DNA from: Arthrobacter sp. UNC362MFTsu5.1
GTDB taxonomy: Bacteria > Actinomycetota > Actinomycetes > Actinomycetales > Micrococcaceae
Assembly (NCBI RefSeq): GCF_000685965.1
Contig: NZ_JMLE01000032.1
Span: 1-47,594 of the forward strand
Direction of reading: 5' to 3'
DNA length: 47,594 nucleotides
The notes under the pieces are model-generated. The model did not search any database. It was not told the DNA's origin and worked only from the letters and a program-made list of their open reading frames with translations. A program made the position numbers and the translations under genes. Positions 1 to 9,375 of the stretch are shown here, in pieces (the first letter of the stretch is position 1; the number at the start of each line of letters is the position of its first letter).

Positions 1-13
1 CGGGGACTGTGCG

Positions 14-86
14 CTCCTCCTGCTGGACTTGAACCAGCAACCCTTCGATTAACAGTCGAATGCTCTGCCAATTGAGCTAAGGAGGA
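14..86 (-). tRNA. tRNA-Asn (anticodon GTT)
   Basis: Read on the minus strand, this 73-base stretch folds as a complete cloverleaf. The acceptor stem pairs TCCTCCT with AGGAGGA and is followed by a G discriminator base. The D-arm contains AGCTCAATTGGCAGAGC. The anticodon loop is CTGTTAA, giving anticodon GTT (Asn), and the T-arm has GGTTCAAGTCC. CCA is not encoded. It lies 67 bases downstream of the dnaG stop codon on the same strand. Confidence 0.96.
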
Positions 87-153
87 ATGAAGCGGGTACT
101 AGCCTAGCAAGCCCCCGTCAGGAAGTGAAATCGGCAAGCGGGCTGAGCCGAAG

Positions 154-2109
154 CTAGGCATCGGAACGCAGTGAACGGCGCTCCATTTCCAGCATCATCA
201 GTTCCCGGTTCAGCCGCTGGAACTCCTCCGGGTGCGCCGAGGCATCCAGCCTCTGAAGCTGCCCCATCTTGTCCGCCTTGACCCTGGTGATCTGCAGTTC
301 GAACAGCCGGGCCAGGATGTCACGGCAGTACCTGAGCACGCCTTCCGCGTTGCTTGCCGGCAGCGGCACCACCGCCAGCTCGGAGACCAGCGGGCGGAGC
401 GGCTCCGGCACCTCGTTCATCACCTGCTCCACCCAGCGCACCGGATCGCCGGTCAGCCCGGGCCCGGAGGCGCGCATGGCGTCGTGGACGGCCTGGTAGG
501 CGGGGGTCCTGAACCCCGCGGCACTGAACCGGTCCCAGGTCCCGCCAGCAAGCATGGAGGGCTCCTGAAGCGCCACCTCCAGCGCCTGCCGCTCCATGGA
601 AGCCACAGGGTCCCGGGGGTCCGGCCGGTTGAAGGACGGCACCACGCCCGACGCCGGGAGCTCGGCAATGCCCGGCGCGGCACCCTGGGCGGGGCGTCCG
701 GGCTGTCCGGCGGACAGCCCGGTTCCGGCACCGGTGCGCTGCGGCCCCGCGCCGTTGCCGGCTGGCGTTTCGCCCTGGGCGGCACGTTTGGCAGCCACGG
801 CCACTGCGCGGCTGACCTCTTCCACGGGCATGCCCAGCCAGCCTGCCAGCTCGCGTGCGTAGGCGGGGCGGATGCCCGCGTCCCGGATCTGGGCCACCAC
901 CGGAGCGGACTCCCGGAGCGCGGCAATGCGGCCTTCCACCGTGTCCAGGTTGTGCCGCTTCAGCGTTGCCCTGATGGCGAATTCGAACAGCGGACGGCGG
1001 CTGCTGATCAGGTCCCGCACCGCTGAGTCACCCCGGGCCTGCCGCAGGTCGCACGGGTCCGCGCCGGTGGGTTCAACGGCGACGTAGGTCTGCGCGACGA
1101 ATCTCTGGTCTTCCTCGAAGGCGCGGAGGGCGGCCTTCTGGCCAGCGGCGTCGCCGTCGAACGTGAAGATGACCTCTCCCCCGGTGCCGTCGTCGGACAG
1201 CAGCCGCCGGGCGATCTTGATATGGTCGGCGCCGAACGCGGTACCGCAGGTGGCCACCGCCGTCGTAATTCCGGAGAGGTGGCAGGCCATGACGTCGGTG
1301 TAGCCCTCCACCACCACCAGCTGCCGATCCTTGGCGATGTTCCGTTTGGCGAGGTCGATGCCGTAGAGCACCTGGGACTTCTTGTAGAGCGTGGTTTCCG
1401 GCGTGTTGAGGTACTTGGGGCCCTGGTCGTCCTCGTAGAGCTTTCGGGCGCCAAAACCGATGGTGTCGCCGGCGATGTCGCGGATGGGCCAGATCAGGCG
1501 ACCCCGGAAGCGGTCGTAAATTCCCCGGTTGCCTTCCGAGAACATGCCTGTGAGTTTCAGCTCAGCATCGGTATAGCCGCGGCCGCGGAGGTGCTTCAGC
1601 AGCGCGTCCCAGCCCTGCGGGGCGTAGCCCACACCGAACTGTTCGGAGGCGGCACGGTCGAAGCCGCGGCCGTGGAGGAAGTTGCGGCCCTCGGCGGCCC
1701 CGGGGGTCAGCAGCTGGGCGCGGAAGAACTCGTCAGCCACCTTGTGGGCGTCCAGGAGGCGCTGGCGCTTGCCCACTTCCTCGCGGTTGGGACCCGTGCC
1801 GCCGTCTTCGTAGCGGAGTTCGAAGCCGATCCGGGCGGCCAGCTTTTCCACGGCCTCATGGAACGAGGTGTGGTCCAGTTTTTGGACGAAGGAGATGACG
1901 TCGCCGTCTTCTCCGCAGCCGAAGCAGTGGTACCTGCCCACCTGGGGGCGGACAGTGAACGACGGCGAGCGCTCGTCGTGGAAGGGGCACAGGCCCTTGA
2001 ACGATCCCAGCCCGGCGCCCTTGAGCGTCACGTAGCCGTCGACCACTTCCTTGATGTCCGTGCGCTGGCGTACTTCGTCAATATCTTCGCGTTTAATCAG
2101 CCCGGCCAC
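154..2109 (-). CDS. dnaG: DNA primase DnaG
   Basis: Synthesises the RNA primers for chromosome replication, working with the replicative helicase. The 651 residues show the N-terminal CHC2 zinc-binding domain (C41, H44, C62, C65), then the catalytic core with a TOPRIM fold (E268 in VVVEGYTDV, and acidic residues D318 and D320 in FDGDAAG). A Gly/Ala/Pro-rich linker around residues 445-490 leads into the C-terminal helicase-interaction region. The length is normal for actinobacterial primases. The start is GTG, with AGGATGG just upstream. The gene follows dgt by 16 bases, an arrangement common in actinobacteria, so co-transcription is likely. Confidence 0.97.
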   Translation of the reverse strand: MAGLIKREDIDEVRQRTDIKEVVDGYVTLKGAGLGSFKGLCPFHDERSPSFTVRPQVGRYHCFGCGEDGDVISFVQKLDHTSFHEAVEKLAARIGFELRYEDGGTGPNREEVGKRQRLLDAHKVADEFFRAQLLTPGAAEGRNFLHGRGFDRAASEQFGVGYAPQGWDALLKHLRGRGYTDAELKLTGMFSEGNRGIYDRFRGRLIWPIRDIAGDTIGFGARKLYEDDQGPKYLNTPETTLYKKSQVLYGIDLAKRNIAKDRQLVVVEGYTDVMACHLSGITTAVATCGTAFGADHIKIARRLLSDDGTGGEVIFTFDGDAAGQKAALRAFEEDQRFVAQTYVAVEPTGADPCDLRQARGDSAVRDLISSRRPLFEFAIRATLKRHNLDTVEGRIAALRESAPVVAQIRDAGIRPAYARELAGWLGMPVEEVSRAVAVAAKRAAQGETPAGNGAGPQRTGAGTGLSAGQPGRPAQGAAPGIAELPASGVVPSFNRPDPRDPVASMERQALEVALQEPSMLAGGTWDRFSAAGFRTPAYQAVHDAMRASGPGLTGDPVRWVEQVMNEVPEPLRPLVSELAVVPLPASNAEGVLRYCRDILARLFELQITRVKADKMGQLQRLDASAHPEEFQRLNRELMMLEMERRSLRSDA

Positions 2110-2125
2110 AGAGCCATCCTAGTCC

Positions 2126-3415
2126 TTACCAAAGGGATGGCAGGCTGCCCACCAACCGCTCGTACATGGCCAGCGCGGATCCGTCGGTGAGCGAGGCGAC
2201 CTGGTCGATGACGACACGAAGGCGGGCGCCGTCGTCGGGTGCGTCCCTCCAGTCAGCGGCGAACATCGGTTCCAGATGGCGGTCTCCGGTGGCGTTCAGC
2301 GCCGTCACCAGGGCGTGCAGGACCTCGCGCTGGCGTTCGTAGATGGGCTGGCGGTGCTCGGTGGTCATCACGAAGGTGGTGGCCAGGCCCTTCATGACTG
2401 CGATTTCCATCACGGTATCGTCCGGCACCATCAGTTCGGCGTTATACCGGGTCAGGTCTTCGGGGCCGTAGACGGCCCGCGTGGTCTCCAGGGCGCTCTG
2501 GCAGAACCTGCCGATCAGCTGGCTGGTCATGTTCTTCAGTGCGGCCATCGCCTTACGGCTGCCGTCGGCTTCGCGCACCCAAACGTCGGTGGCCTCGAGC
2601 CGGGCCAGGGCGGCGTCGATGGCGGCGGGGTCGTTGTGCGGCAGGTACCACTGCTTGGCGTATCCCACCACGCGGGCGCGGTGGTCCGGGTTGTCCATCC
2701 AGCGCAGCTGGAAGTGGCCCGCGACGATGGCGTCCTCGACGTCGTGGACCGAGTAGGAGATGTCGTCCGCGAGGTCCATCACCTGGGCTTCGAGGCATGA
2801 CCTGCGCTCCGGCGCGCCCTGGCGGATCCAGTCGAAGATGGGCAGGTCGTCCTCGTAGGCGCCGAACTTGCTGGTCCGCTGGCCGTGGATCACCGGGGCG
2901 TTCAGCGCGGACCACGGATACTTGGCTGCGGCGTCGAGGCTGGCCCGGGTCAGGTTGAGCCCGGCCGGGGTTCCGTCCGCGGCCAGGACCTTGGGTTCCA
3001 GCCGGGTCAGCAGCCGGAGGGTCTGGGCGTTACCTTCAAAGCCGCCGATGGCGTGGGCCATCTCGTTCAGTGCGGATTCACCGTTGTGCCCGAAGGGCGG
3101 GTGGCCGAGGTCGTGGCTGAGGCAGGCGGTGTCCACGACGTCAGGGTCGCAGCCCAGCGTCCGGCCCAGTTCGCGGCCCACCTGGGCCACTTCCAGGCTG
3201 TGCGTCAGCCGGGTCCGGACGAAGTCGTCAGTGTCCGGGGCAACCACCTGGGTCTTGGCGCCGAGCCGGCGCAGCGCGGACGAGTGCAGGACCCGTGCAC
3301 GGTCCCGTTCGAAGTCGGAGCGGTAGGTGGTTTTGGGCGGTTCCTCCACCCAGCGGGCGGAGTCGTGGGCTTCGTAGCCTGGCAGCACGGGCGCGGTGGT
3401 CCGGGTTTCAGCCAC
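2126..3415 (-). CDS. dgt: Deoxyguanosinetriphosphate triphosphohydrolase-like protein (HD superfamily)
   Basis: Member of the Dgt/SAMHD1-like HD phosphohydrolases that hydrolyse dNTPs to deoxynucleosides and triphosphate. The HD metal site is visible: H72 in RTRLTHS, the H101-D102 pair in LSHDLGHPPFGH, and an acidic residue near D217 in MDLADD. The 429-residue length is typical of the shorter actinobacterial type. The start overlaps the end of dusB by 8 bases, indicating translational coupling, and dnaG follows 16 bases downstream. Substrate preference among dNTPs cannot be read from the sequence. Confidence 0.93.
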   Translation of the reverse strand: MAETRTTAPVLPGYEAHDSARWVEEPPKTTYRSDFERDRARVLHSSALRRLGAKTQVVAPDTDDFVRTRLTHSLEVAQVGRELGRTLGCDPDVVDTACLSHDLGHPPFGHNGESALNEMAHAIGGFEGNAQTLRLLTRLEPKVLAADGTPAGLNLTRASLDAAAKYPWSALNAPVIHGQRTSKFGAYEDDLPIFDWIRQGAPERRSCLEAQVMDLADDISYSVHDVEDAIVAGHFQLRWMDNPDHRARVVGYAKQWYLPHNDPAAIDAALARLEATDVWVREADGSRKAMAALKNMTSQLIGRFCQSALETTRAVYGPEDLTRYNAELMVPDDTVMEIAVMKGLATTFVMTTEHRQPIYERQREVLHALVTALNATGDRHLEPMFAADWRDAPDDGARLRVVIDQVASLTDGSALAMYERLVGSLPSLW

Positions 3416-4589
3416 CTGAGACGTCCAGTTCCGCAGCGGCGATGTCGCGCGTCTGGTCGGCGTCCATCTGCCGGCTTACTAGCCAGTCCTTGGGCAGCGC
3501 GGGCTTCTTCGGGGAACCGGCACGTCCGCGCGGCCCCTCCGCATCGACGCCGGGGTACGGGGAGTCCTGATCCAGCTCGGCCAGCGTTTCGCGCAGGACC
3601 TGCAGGCTGGTCACCAGGGCCAGCCGCGTCCGCAGTTCGCTGCCCACGACATAGCCCTTGAAGTACCAGGCCATGTGCTTGCGGATTTCGCGGAGTGCTT
3701 TGCCTTCATCGTTGCCAAAGGTTTCGACCATAAGCTCAGCGTGGCGGTACACGCCTTCGGCGACCTGCCGCAGGTTGGGCTTGTGGCGCTTGTCGCTGCC
3801 TTCGAACGCGGCCTGCAGGTCGCCGAAGAGCCACGGGCGTCCCTGGCAGCCGCGGCCCACCACCACGCCGTCCACGCCGGTCTCGCGGACCATGCGGACC
3901 GCGTCCTCGGCGGACCAGATATCACCGTTGCCCAGCACCGGAATGTCCGGCAGCGCCTCGCGCAGCCGGGCGATGGCGGACCAGTCGGCCTGGCCGGAGT
4001 AGAACTGGGAGGCCGTGCGGCCGTGGAGTGCGACGGCGGCGACGCCCGAATCGCGGGCAATCCGGCCGGCGTCGAGGTACGTCAGGTGGTCCTCATCGAT
4101 GCCCTTGCGCATCTTGATGGTCAGCGGGACGCCGCCCTTGGAGGCCTCCTTCACCGCGGTCTGCACGATGGAGGTAAAGAGGTCGATCTTCCACGGCAGG
4201 GCGGAGCCGCCGCCGCGGCGGGTCACCTTGGGCACGGGGCAGCCGAAGTTGAGGTCGATGTGGTCCGCCCGGTCCTCCTCGACGAGCATGCGGACGGCCT
4301 GGCCCACAGTCACGGGGTCAACGCCGTAGAGCTGGACGGAGCGGACCTTCTCGTCGGGGTCGTGGGAGATGATGCGCAGTGATTCGGGGGTGCGCTCCAC
4401 GAGGGCACGCGAGGTGACCATCTCCGCGACGTACATGCCGCCGCCGTACTCACGGCACAAACGGCGGAAGGCGGAGTTGGTGATGCCCGCCATGGGAGCC
4501 AGGATCACAGGGGTGTCCACCGTGATGGGGCCCAGCTTCAGGGGCGGGAGTTCCAGCTTGGGGGCGGGAGGCGTTGCTACAACAGTCAC
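3408..4589 (-). CDS. dusB: tRNA-dihydrouridine synthase (DusB/Nifr3 family)
   Basis: FMN-dependent enzyme that reduces uridine to dihydrouridine in tRNA D-loops. The N-terminal FMN-binding TIM barrel opens with LAPMAGITNSAFRRLC. The catalytic cysteine is C117 in DLNFGCPVPK, followed by a GGGSAL motif. MRKG and LHGRT, both family hallmarks, come later in the barrel. The C-terminal helical tRNA-binding domain occupies roughly residues 265-393. The start is GTG. The gene ends 8 bases inside dgt. The assignment to DusB rather than a generic Dus rests on overall resemblance. Confidence 0.93.
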   Translation of the reverse strand: MTVVATPPAPKLELPPLKLGPITVDTPVILAPMAGITNSAFRRLCREYGGGMYVAEMVTSRALVERTPESLRIISHDPDEKVRSVQLYGVDPVTVGQAVRMLVEEDRADHIDLNFGCPVPKVTRRGGGSALPWKIDLFTSIVQTAVKEASKGGVPLTIKMRKGIDEDHLTYLDAGRIARDSGVAAVALHGRTASQFYSGQADWSAIARLREALPDIPVLGNGDIWSAEDAVRMVRETGVDGVVVGRGCQGRPWLFGDLQAAFEGSDKRHKPNLRQVAEGVYRHAELMVETFGNDEGKALREIRKHMAWYFKGYVVGSELRTRLALVTSLQVLRETLAELDQDSPYPGVDAEGPRGRAGSPKKPALPKDWLVSRQMDADQTRDIAAAELDVSGG

Positions 4590-4598
4590 CCGTTCATT

Positions 4599-4638
4599 GT
4601 CTCAAAGCCGGGCAAATCGTCTCAAAGCCGGCCAAACC
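4599..4638. repeat. Two 20-bp direct repeats just upstream of dusB
   Basis: Two adjacent units (4599-4618 and 4619-4638) share 18 of 20 bases, each beginning GTCTCAAAGCCGG. They lie within 10-50 bases 5' of the dusB start, where a promoter or operator would be. No function is established; the repeat may simply be a local duplication. Confidence 0.7.
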
Positions 4639-4686
4639 GGCGAGCCGGCGGCCGAAAACACGGGTTAAGTTGCAGTCCTCCCCCTG

Positions 4687-6165
4687 CTACTCCCCTTCCG
4701 CGGCCCGCCGTGCCCGCCGGCTGCCGGGCAGGGGATCCCGGGAGCTGTCCCGGGCTTCAGGGGTGCCGGCCGCGCGCGTCCGGCCGCTGCGGGAGAACTC
4801 CGTTGCCGCCGCCAGCGCGCCGGTGTCCCCGACGTCGTCGGGCGCTACGGGTGCCCGTCCGGAAGAGGTGCGGCCTGTTTCCGGGACGGACGCCTGCCTA
4901 ATCCCGGTGGCCTTGACCACCAGCACCGCGATCAGCGTGGTGACGGGGATGGCCAGCACCAGGCCCACGGAGCCGACGAGGGTCCGGATGACTTCCTCGG
5001 ACAGTTCGGCGCTGGTCAGTGCTTCGCCGAGCGGACGGTCGTACAGCATCACGATGATCAGGATGGGCAGGGCGGCGCCCGCGTAGGCGAAGGCGATGGT
5101 GTAGACGGTGGAGGCGATGTGGTCGCGGCCGATCCGCATGGCTGAGGAGAAGAGCTGGCGGGCGCTGGTCTCCGGCGCGAGTTCGTACAGTTCCCACACC
5201 GCGGACGACTGGGTGATGGTGACGTCGTTCAGCACGCCAAGTCCGGAAATGATCAGCCCGCACAGGATGATGCCGGAAATGGAGATGTTGTCCGAGATGT
5301 TCGCCAGCGTGGCGGCGTCATGGCTGCCCACGCCCGCCAGGTTGGCCGCGTCCGTGGCCCAGGCAGCGAGGAGCGCCGTGATGCCCAGGCCGAACATGGT
5401 GCCCAGCAACGCCGTGGAGGTGCGGGCCGAGAAGCCGTGGGCGAAGTAGAGGACGCCGATCATGATCACAGTCGATCCCACCAGGGCCAGCAGCAGGGGC
5501 GGCTTCCCTTCCACCAGCCCGGGCAGCATGAACGTCACCAGCACCCCGTAGGCTCCCACGAGGCCGATCAGCGCCCGCAGACCGCGCCAGCGCGCCACGG
5601 CGATCACCACCACCGCGTAGAGGACGGCCAGCAGGATGATCGGCAGGGTGCGGACGAAGTCCACGAAGATGTAGGCCGGTGCTCCGCCCTGGCCGGCCGA
5701 TGCGCCCTGCGCGTTGGACAGGTTCAGGTACCGGATGTCGTCACCCGCCTTGACGCCGTGGGACTTCACCACGTCCGGGTTGATCACCACCTTGACCGGG
5801 TTGCCGCCCTTGTCCGGCTCGGTAAAGGCGAAGGTGCACTCGCTCCCCTGCGGGGCGGCGTCCTGGCCGGTGCCGGGCTGTGCGGTGGCGTTTTGGCCTG
5901 CGCTTCCCTGGATGCAGCTTTCCACCACCACCCGCTGGATCTTGCCGGTGTCGAACGTCACGCCCGGGGCTGCCGCGTACGGGCTGGCGAGCTTCAGGTC
6001 CTCCTTGTTCCCGGACGGCCACATCATGGCCATGGCCGCCAGGGTCAGGAGCGTCAGCGGAATCAATACCGCCGCGAGAAGCCAGTTTGCCCGTTTGCGG
6101 GCAGCGAGGGCCCCGGGTGTCGGATCCGAATGATCTGTGTGACCGTGGGAATGTCCGGCACCCAT
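4687..6165 (-). CDS. YibE/F family multipass membrane protein
   Basis: Belongs to the YibE/F-like family of integral membrane proteins, whose biochemical role is not settled. The N-terminus is His-rich (HSHGHTDHSD), followed by a membrane segment at about residues 28-50. An extracytoplasmic domain runs to about residue 170. About seven more hydrophobic segments lie between residues 172 and 425. The roughly 60-residue C-terminal tail is polar and Arg/Ser-rich. The 492 residues are a normal family length. The start is ATG with GAGG about 11 bases upstream. It sits between the FAD oxidase (26-base gap) and dusB. The His-rich start might suggest metal contact, but that is inference. Confidence 0.85.
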   Translation of the reverse strand: MGAGHSHGHTDHSDPTPGALAARKRANWLLAAVLIPLTLLTLAAMAMMWPSGNKEDLKLASPYAAAPGVTFDTGKIQRVVVESCIQGSAGQNATAQPGTGQDAAPQGSECTFAFTEPDKGGNPVKVVINPDVVKSHGVKAGDDIRYLNLSNAQGASAGQGGAPAYIFVDFVRTLPIILLAVLYAVVVIAVARWRGLRALIGLVGAYGVLVTFMLPGLVEGKPPLLLALVGSTVIMIGVLYFAHGFSARTSTALLGTMFGLGITALLAAWATDAANLAGVGSHDAATLANISDNISISGIILCGLIISGLGVLNDVTITQSSAVWELYELAPETSARQLFSSAMRIGRDHIASTVYTIAFAYAGAALPILIIVMLYDRPLGEALTSAELSEEVIRTLVGSVGLVLAIPVTTLIAVLVVKATGIRQASVPETGRTSSGRAPVAPDDVGDTGALAAATEFSRSGRTRAAGTPEARDSSRDPLPGSRRARRAAEGE

Positions 6166-6191
6166 CAGCAGTAAAACCTCATGCCTGCACT

Positions 6192-7565
6192 TTACTGGGG
6201 CTTGATGTTCTGGTTGACACGGAACAGGTTCCCCGGATCGTATTTGCCCTTGATCTCCTGCAAGCGGCCGTAATTGGGTCCGTAGTTTTCCGCGACCTTC
6301 GACAAGTCATCGCCGTCCATGAAGTTGATGTAGCCCGCAGTCTCTGAGTAGGGCTGCAGCGCCGCCGCGAAGTCCCGCACCCAGGCGATGTTCGCCTCGC
6401 TTTCGGCAGGGTCCGCCCAATGGCACGCAATGACCGGGGAGAACCTGGCATTCCGGTTGGGGAAGGCTGTGTCCGCAATCCCCACGTCGTGCACGGCTCC
6501 GTCAATCGGATAGATGTGCACTGCGGTCTGCACGCTGGGCACCCGTTTTCCGAACTCCGCATGGGCGTTGATGGCGCCGTCGTTGAGTTCCGTGAGGAAG
6601 GCCGCCTTCCAGTAGGCGAGCAGCCCCTTGGGATACATTCCGTCAAAGGCAGAATTCAGGGCCGGGTAGGGCATCGGCCCCACCATGGACCCCGCTACCG
6701 GCGCGGCATCGAGGAACGGCTGCCAGCGGGCCGGTCCTTCCGCCGGGTCGCCTGTCCACATACCCACGACGATGCAGACCGGCTTCCCGTGCCACTCCTC
6801 GGGAAGGAACGGAACCGGCGGTCCCTGGTGGAAGGCGAGGAAAGCGCCGAACTCGCGTGGGGCCGCCGCGATGTTCTCGCGGTAGAACTTCGCTACGGTT
6901 TCGGCGTGCTCCAGCGGGTAGATGATGATGCCGGCGTGGACCATATCCACGGGATGCAGGCGGAATTCCAAGGACGTCACGACGCCGAAGTTCCCGCTGC
7001 CCCCGCGCAGCGCCCAGAAAAGATCCTCGTTCTGGGTTTCACTGGCCGTGAGGAACTTACCGTCCGCCGTGACGACGTCGGCGGAGAGGAGGTTGTCGCA
7101 GCTGAGGCCGTATTTCCGGTCCAGGTAGCCGATCCCTCCGCCGAGGGTCAGCCCCGATACGCCGGTTGAACCGACAATGCCGCCGGTGGTGGCCAGCCCG
7201 AAGGCGTGGGTGGCGTGGTTGAAGTCGGCCCACGTCGCGCCGGCCTCGGTCCTGGCCGTCTTGCCGGCCGGATCGACCCGGACGCCCCTGGTGGCGGAAA
7301 AGTCGACGACCACTGCATCGTCCGCCGTGCCAAACCCGGGCCCGCTGTGCCCGCCGCCCCGGATGGCGACGGGCATGCCGTTGTCCCTGGCGTAGTTGAC
7401 GGCAGCGATGACGTCCGCCACCTGGGACACCCGCACCACGGCAGCGGGGCGCTTGTCGATCATTCCGTTGTGGACGGCGCGGGCATTGTCGTAGTCCGCG
7501 TCATCCGGTGTGACCACTTGCCCGCGAACCTGTTCCCGCAGGGCATCGAGCGATGTTGCGTTCAT
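6192..7565 (-). CDS. FAD-linked oxidase with berberine-bridge-enzyme C-terminus
   Basis: Flavoprotein of the FAD_binding_4 plus BBE type, which oxidises sugars or secondary metabolites. The FAD domain carries AIRGGGHSGPG, whose His is the usual covalent flavin attachment point, and GLTLGGGIGYLDRKYGLSCD. The second attachment cysteine of bicovalent enzymes is not seen where expected (TTGGIVGSTGVSG), so a single covalent link is likely. The C-terminus (YDPGNLFRVNQNI) is the BBE signature. I chose ATG 7565 (457 aa) because family members begin at this point. An upstream in-frame ATG at 7622 would add 19 residues with no family resemblance. The substrate is unknown. Confidence 0.9.
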   Translation of the reverse strand: MNATSLDALREQVRGQVVTPDDADYDNARAVHNGMIDKRPAAVVRVSQVADVIAAVNYARDNGMPVAIRGGGHSGPGFGTADDAVVVDFSATRGVRVDPAGKTARTEAGATWADFNHATHAFGLATTGGIVGSTGVSGLTLGGGIGYLDRKYGLSCDNLLSADVVTADGKFLTASETQNEDLFWALRGGSGNFGVVTSLEFRLHPVDMVHAGIIIYPLEHAETVAKFYRENIAAAPREFGAFLAFHQGPPVPFLPEEWHGKPVCIVVGMWTGDPAEGPARWQPFLDAAPVAGSMVGPMPYPALNSAFDGMYPKGLLAYWKAAFLTELNDGAINAHAEFGKRVPSVQTAVHIYPIDGAVHDVGIADTAFPNRNARFSPVIACHWADPAESEANIAWVRDFAAALQPYSETAGYINFMDGDDLSKVAENYGPNYGRLQEIKGKYDPGNLFRVNQNIKPQ

Positions 7566-7812
7566 TTCCAGTACCGCCGATCCTCTTCGACCTCGGATCC
7601 GGCCGCCCACTTCGCATCCCATCGGGCTAACGACCGGAGCTTACGCGTCCGGCCTACTCCTCTCGGCAGGCGCCGTCAAGGGATTTCAGGAGCGCACGCA
7701 ATCTTCCGGCCCGGCGGCTCCGAATGCCCATTGTGATCCCGTAAGGGCCGGTTGGAAGGATTGCCGGGACCCTTGGGTTTATAAATGTAGGACGAGGAGT
7801 CTGGAGGCCCGC

Positions 7813-8547
7813 ATGGGTAATCGCAGGAATGACCAAGGCAACAACAAGCCCGTACTAACGGTGCGCGAGGCGGCGGGCGTTACCCGCGGCGTGGCCCTGG
7901 TCCTGCACGGCGGCCGTTCGCACAGCTATGAGCCGGTGGAAGCCCGCCATCTGAGCCCTGCCCGCATGGTGCCCTTCGCCAAGCATCTGCACCGCGCCGG
8001 CGGCAGCCACGGACTGGCCGTCTGGACGTTGCGGAACAGCGTGCGCGGCTGGAACGGCGCGGACATGTCACCGCTGCAGGATGCCCGCTGGGCGCTGGCA
8101 CGGATCCACGCGCAGCACCCGGGAGTGCCCGTCTACCTCCTGGGGCACTCGATGGGCGGACTCACCGCCATCTGCGCGGCCGACGATCCCCAGGTGGGTG
8201 CCGTAGTGGCCCTGGCCCCCTGGCTGAGCGCCGAGACACCGGCCGAAAACGTGGCCGGCCGCAGGGTGCTGATTGTCCACGGTTCCCGGGACCGCTGGAC
8301 CAGTCCGGCCCAATCGCTGAAATTTGCGCGGCGGGCAGCGGATCTGGCCGACGAGATGCGCTACGTCTCCTTGGCCGGGGCAGGCCATTTCATGTTCCGC
8401 AAGGTCCGGCTGTGGCACACACTGGCAACCGGCTTCGTCCTCAAGTCGTTCGCGGAAAACACCGGTATGGAACTCGACGGCGATACGGCACGCTTGGATA
8501 CCTTGCTGCCCGCCGGCGCCGCCCACGGCATTCCGGTGGTGTTGTGA
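7813..8547 (+). CDS. Alpha/beta hydrolase
   Basis: A 244-residue alpha/beta hydrolase with a full catalytic triad: nucleophile S113 in LLGHSMGG, acid D160 in HGSRDRWT, and H192 in GAGHF. HGG at residues 32-34 is the likely oxyanion-hole loop. I place the start at ATG 7813 because GGAGG lies 5 bases upstream. Longer in-frame readings extend into the divergent promoter region. The stop overlaps a possible GTG start (8544) of the next gene. With the DUF1295 protein and the acyltransferase that follow, it forms a tight cassette suggestive of lipid work. The actual substrate is unknown. Confidence 0.88.
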   Translation: MGNRRNDQGNNKPVLTVREAAGVTRGVALVLHGGRSHSYEPVEARHLSPARMVPFAKHLHRAGGSHGLAVWTLRNSVRGWNGADMSPLQDARWALARIHAQHPGVPVYLLGHSMGGLTAICAADDPQVGAVVALAPWLSAETPAENVAGRRVLIVHGSRDRWTSPAQSLKFARRAADLADEMRYVSLAGAGHFMFRKVRLWHTLATGFVLKSFAENTGMELDGDTARLDTLLPAGAAHGIPVVL

Positions 8548-8549
8548 CC

Positions 8550-9374
8550 ATGGCCGGATTTCCCGTCAACGAATTCCTGGCCAGCCTGCCCTGGACGGCG
8601 CTGGCCGTGGCGGGTGTCCTGGCGGTCACCTTCGCCGTGGCCGTGGCGCAGAGGCGGCACTCCGTCATGGACGTGGCCTGGGGACCCGGCTTCGTTGCCG
8701 TCGCCCTGGCCTCGTGGCTGCTGTCCGCCGGAACAGGCGACGACGGCAGGCGCCTCCTGCTGTTGCTGCTGACGGGCGTCTGGGGCCTCCGCCTCGGAAC
8801 CCACATCGGCTGGCGCGCCCGTGGCGGCCATGAAGATCCCCGTTACGAGGCAATGCTGGGCGATGCCCCGGGCTCCCGCGATGTGTACGCACTGCGCCGT
8901 GTCTACCTTCCCCAGGGCCTTGTGATGTTCTTCGTGTCCCTGACGGTTCAGGTGGGGATGTTCGCCACCGGCGCCGTGGGCTGGGTTGCCCTCCTCGGTG
9001 TGCTGCTGTGGGTCATCGGCTTCGTGTTCGAAACGGTGGGTGACTGGCAACTCGCACAGTTCAAGAAGAACCCGTCCAACAAGGGAACAGTGCTCAAGAC
9101 GGGACTGTGGCGGTACACCCGGCACCCCAACTACTTCGGCGACGCCGCCGTCTGGACCGGCCTGTTCCTGGTTGCCGCTGACTCCTGGCCCGGAATCCTG
9201 ACCATCCTGTCCCCGGCCCTGATGGTCTGGGCGCTCGCGGGCAAGACCGGGAAGCCGCTCACGGAGAAGGCGATGTCCGCCCGGCCGGGCTACAAGGAAT
9301 ACGTCGAGTCGACGTCGGGCTTTATCCCATGGCCGCCTCGCCGTTCGGCTGGCGGTCAGCCGGGCAGGCGCTGA
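8550..9374 (+). CDS. DUF1295 / steroid 5-alpha-reductase-like membrane protein
   Basis: A 274-residue integral membrane protein of the DUF1295 family, related to 3-oxo-5-alpha-steroid 4-dehydrogenases and isoprenylcysteine methyltransferases. There are about six hydrophobic segments. The C-terminal signature LWRYTRHPNYFGD is typical of the cofactor-binding end of these enzymes. VMDVAWGPGF near the N-terminus is also characteristic. I use ATG 8550; a GTG at 8544, overlapping the upstream stop, is equally possible. The next gene starts one base after its stop. The reaction is not known; reduction or methylation of a lipid-like substrate would fit. Confidence 0.88.
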   Translation: MAGFPVNEFLASLPWTALAVAGVLAVTFAVAVAQRRHSVMDVAWGPGFVAVALASWLLSAGTGDDGRRLLLLLLTGVWGLRLGTHIGWRARGGHEDPRYEAMLGDAPGSRDVYALRRVYLPQGLVMFFVSLTVQVGMFATGAVGWVALLGVLLWVIGFVFETVGDWQLAQFKKNPSNKGTVLKTGLWRYTRHPNYFGDAAVWTGLFLVAADSWPGILTILSPALMVWALAGKTGKPLTEKAMSARPGYKEYVESTSGFIPWPPRRSAGGQPGRR

Positions 9375-9375
9375 A

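Noticed and set aside
7566..7812. Extra coding sequence before the alpha/beta hydrolase
   Set aside because: The frame is open back to 7510 but overlaps the FAD-linked oxidase start. Ribosome-site position favours ATG 7813; the A/T-rich TTTATAAAT patch near 7780 looks like promoter.
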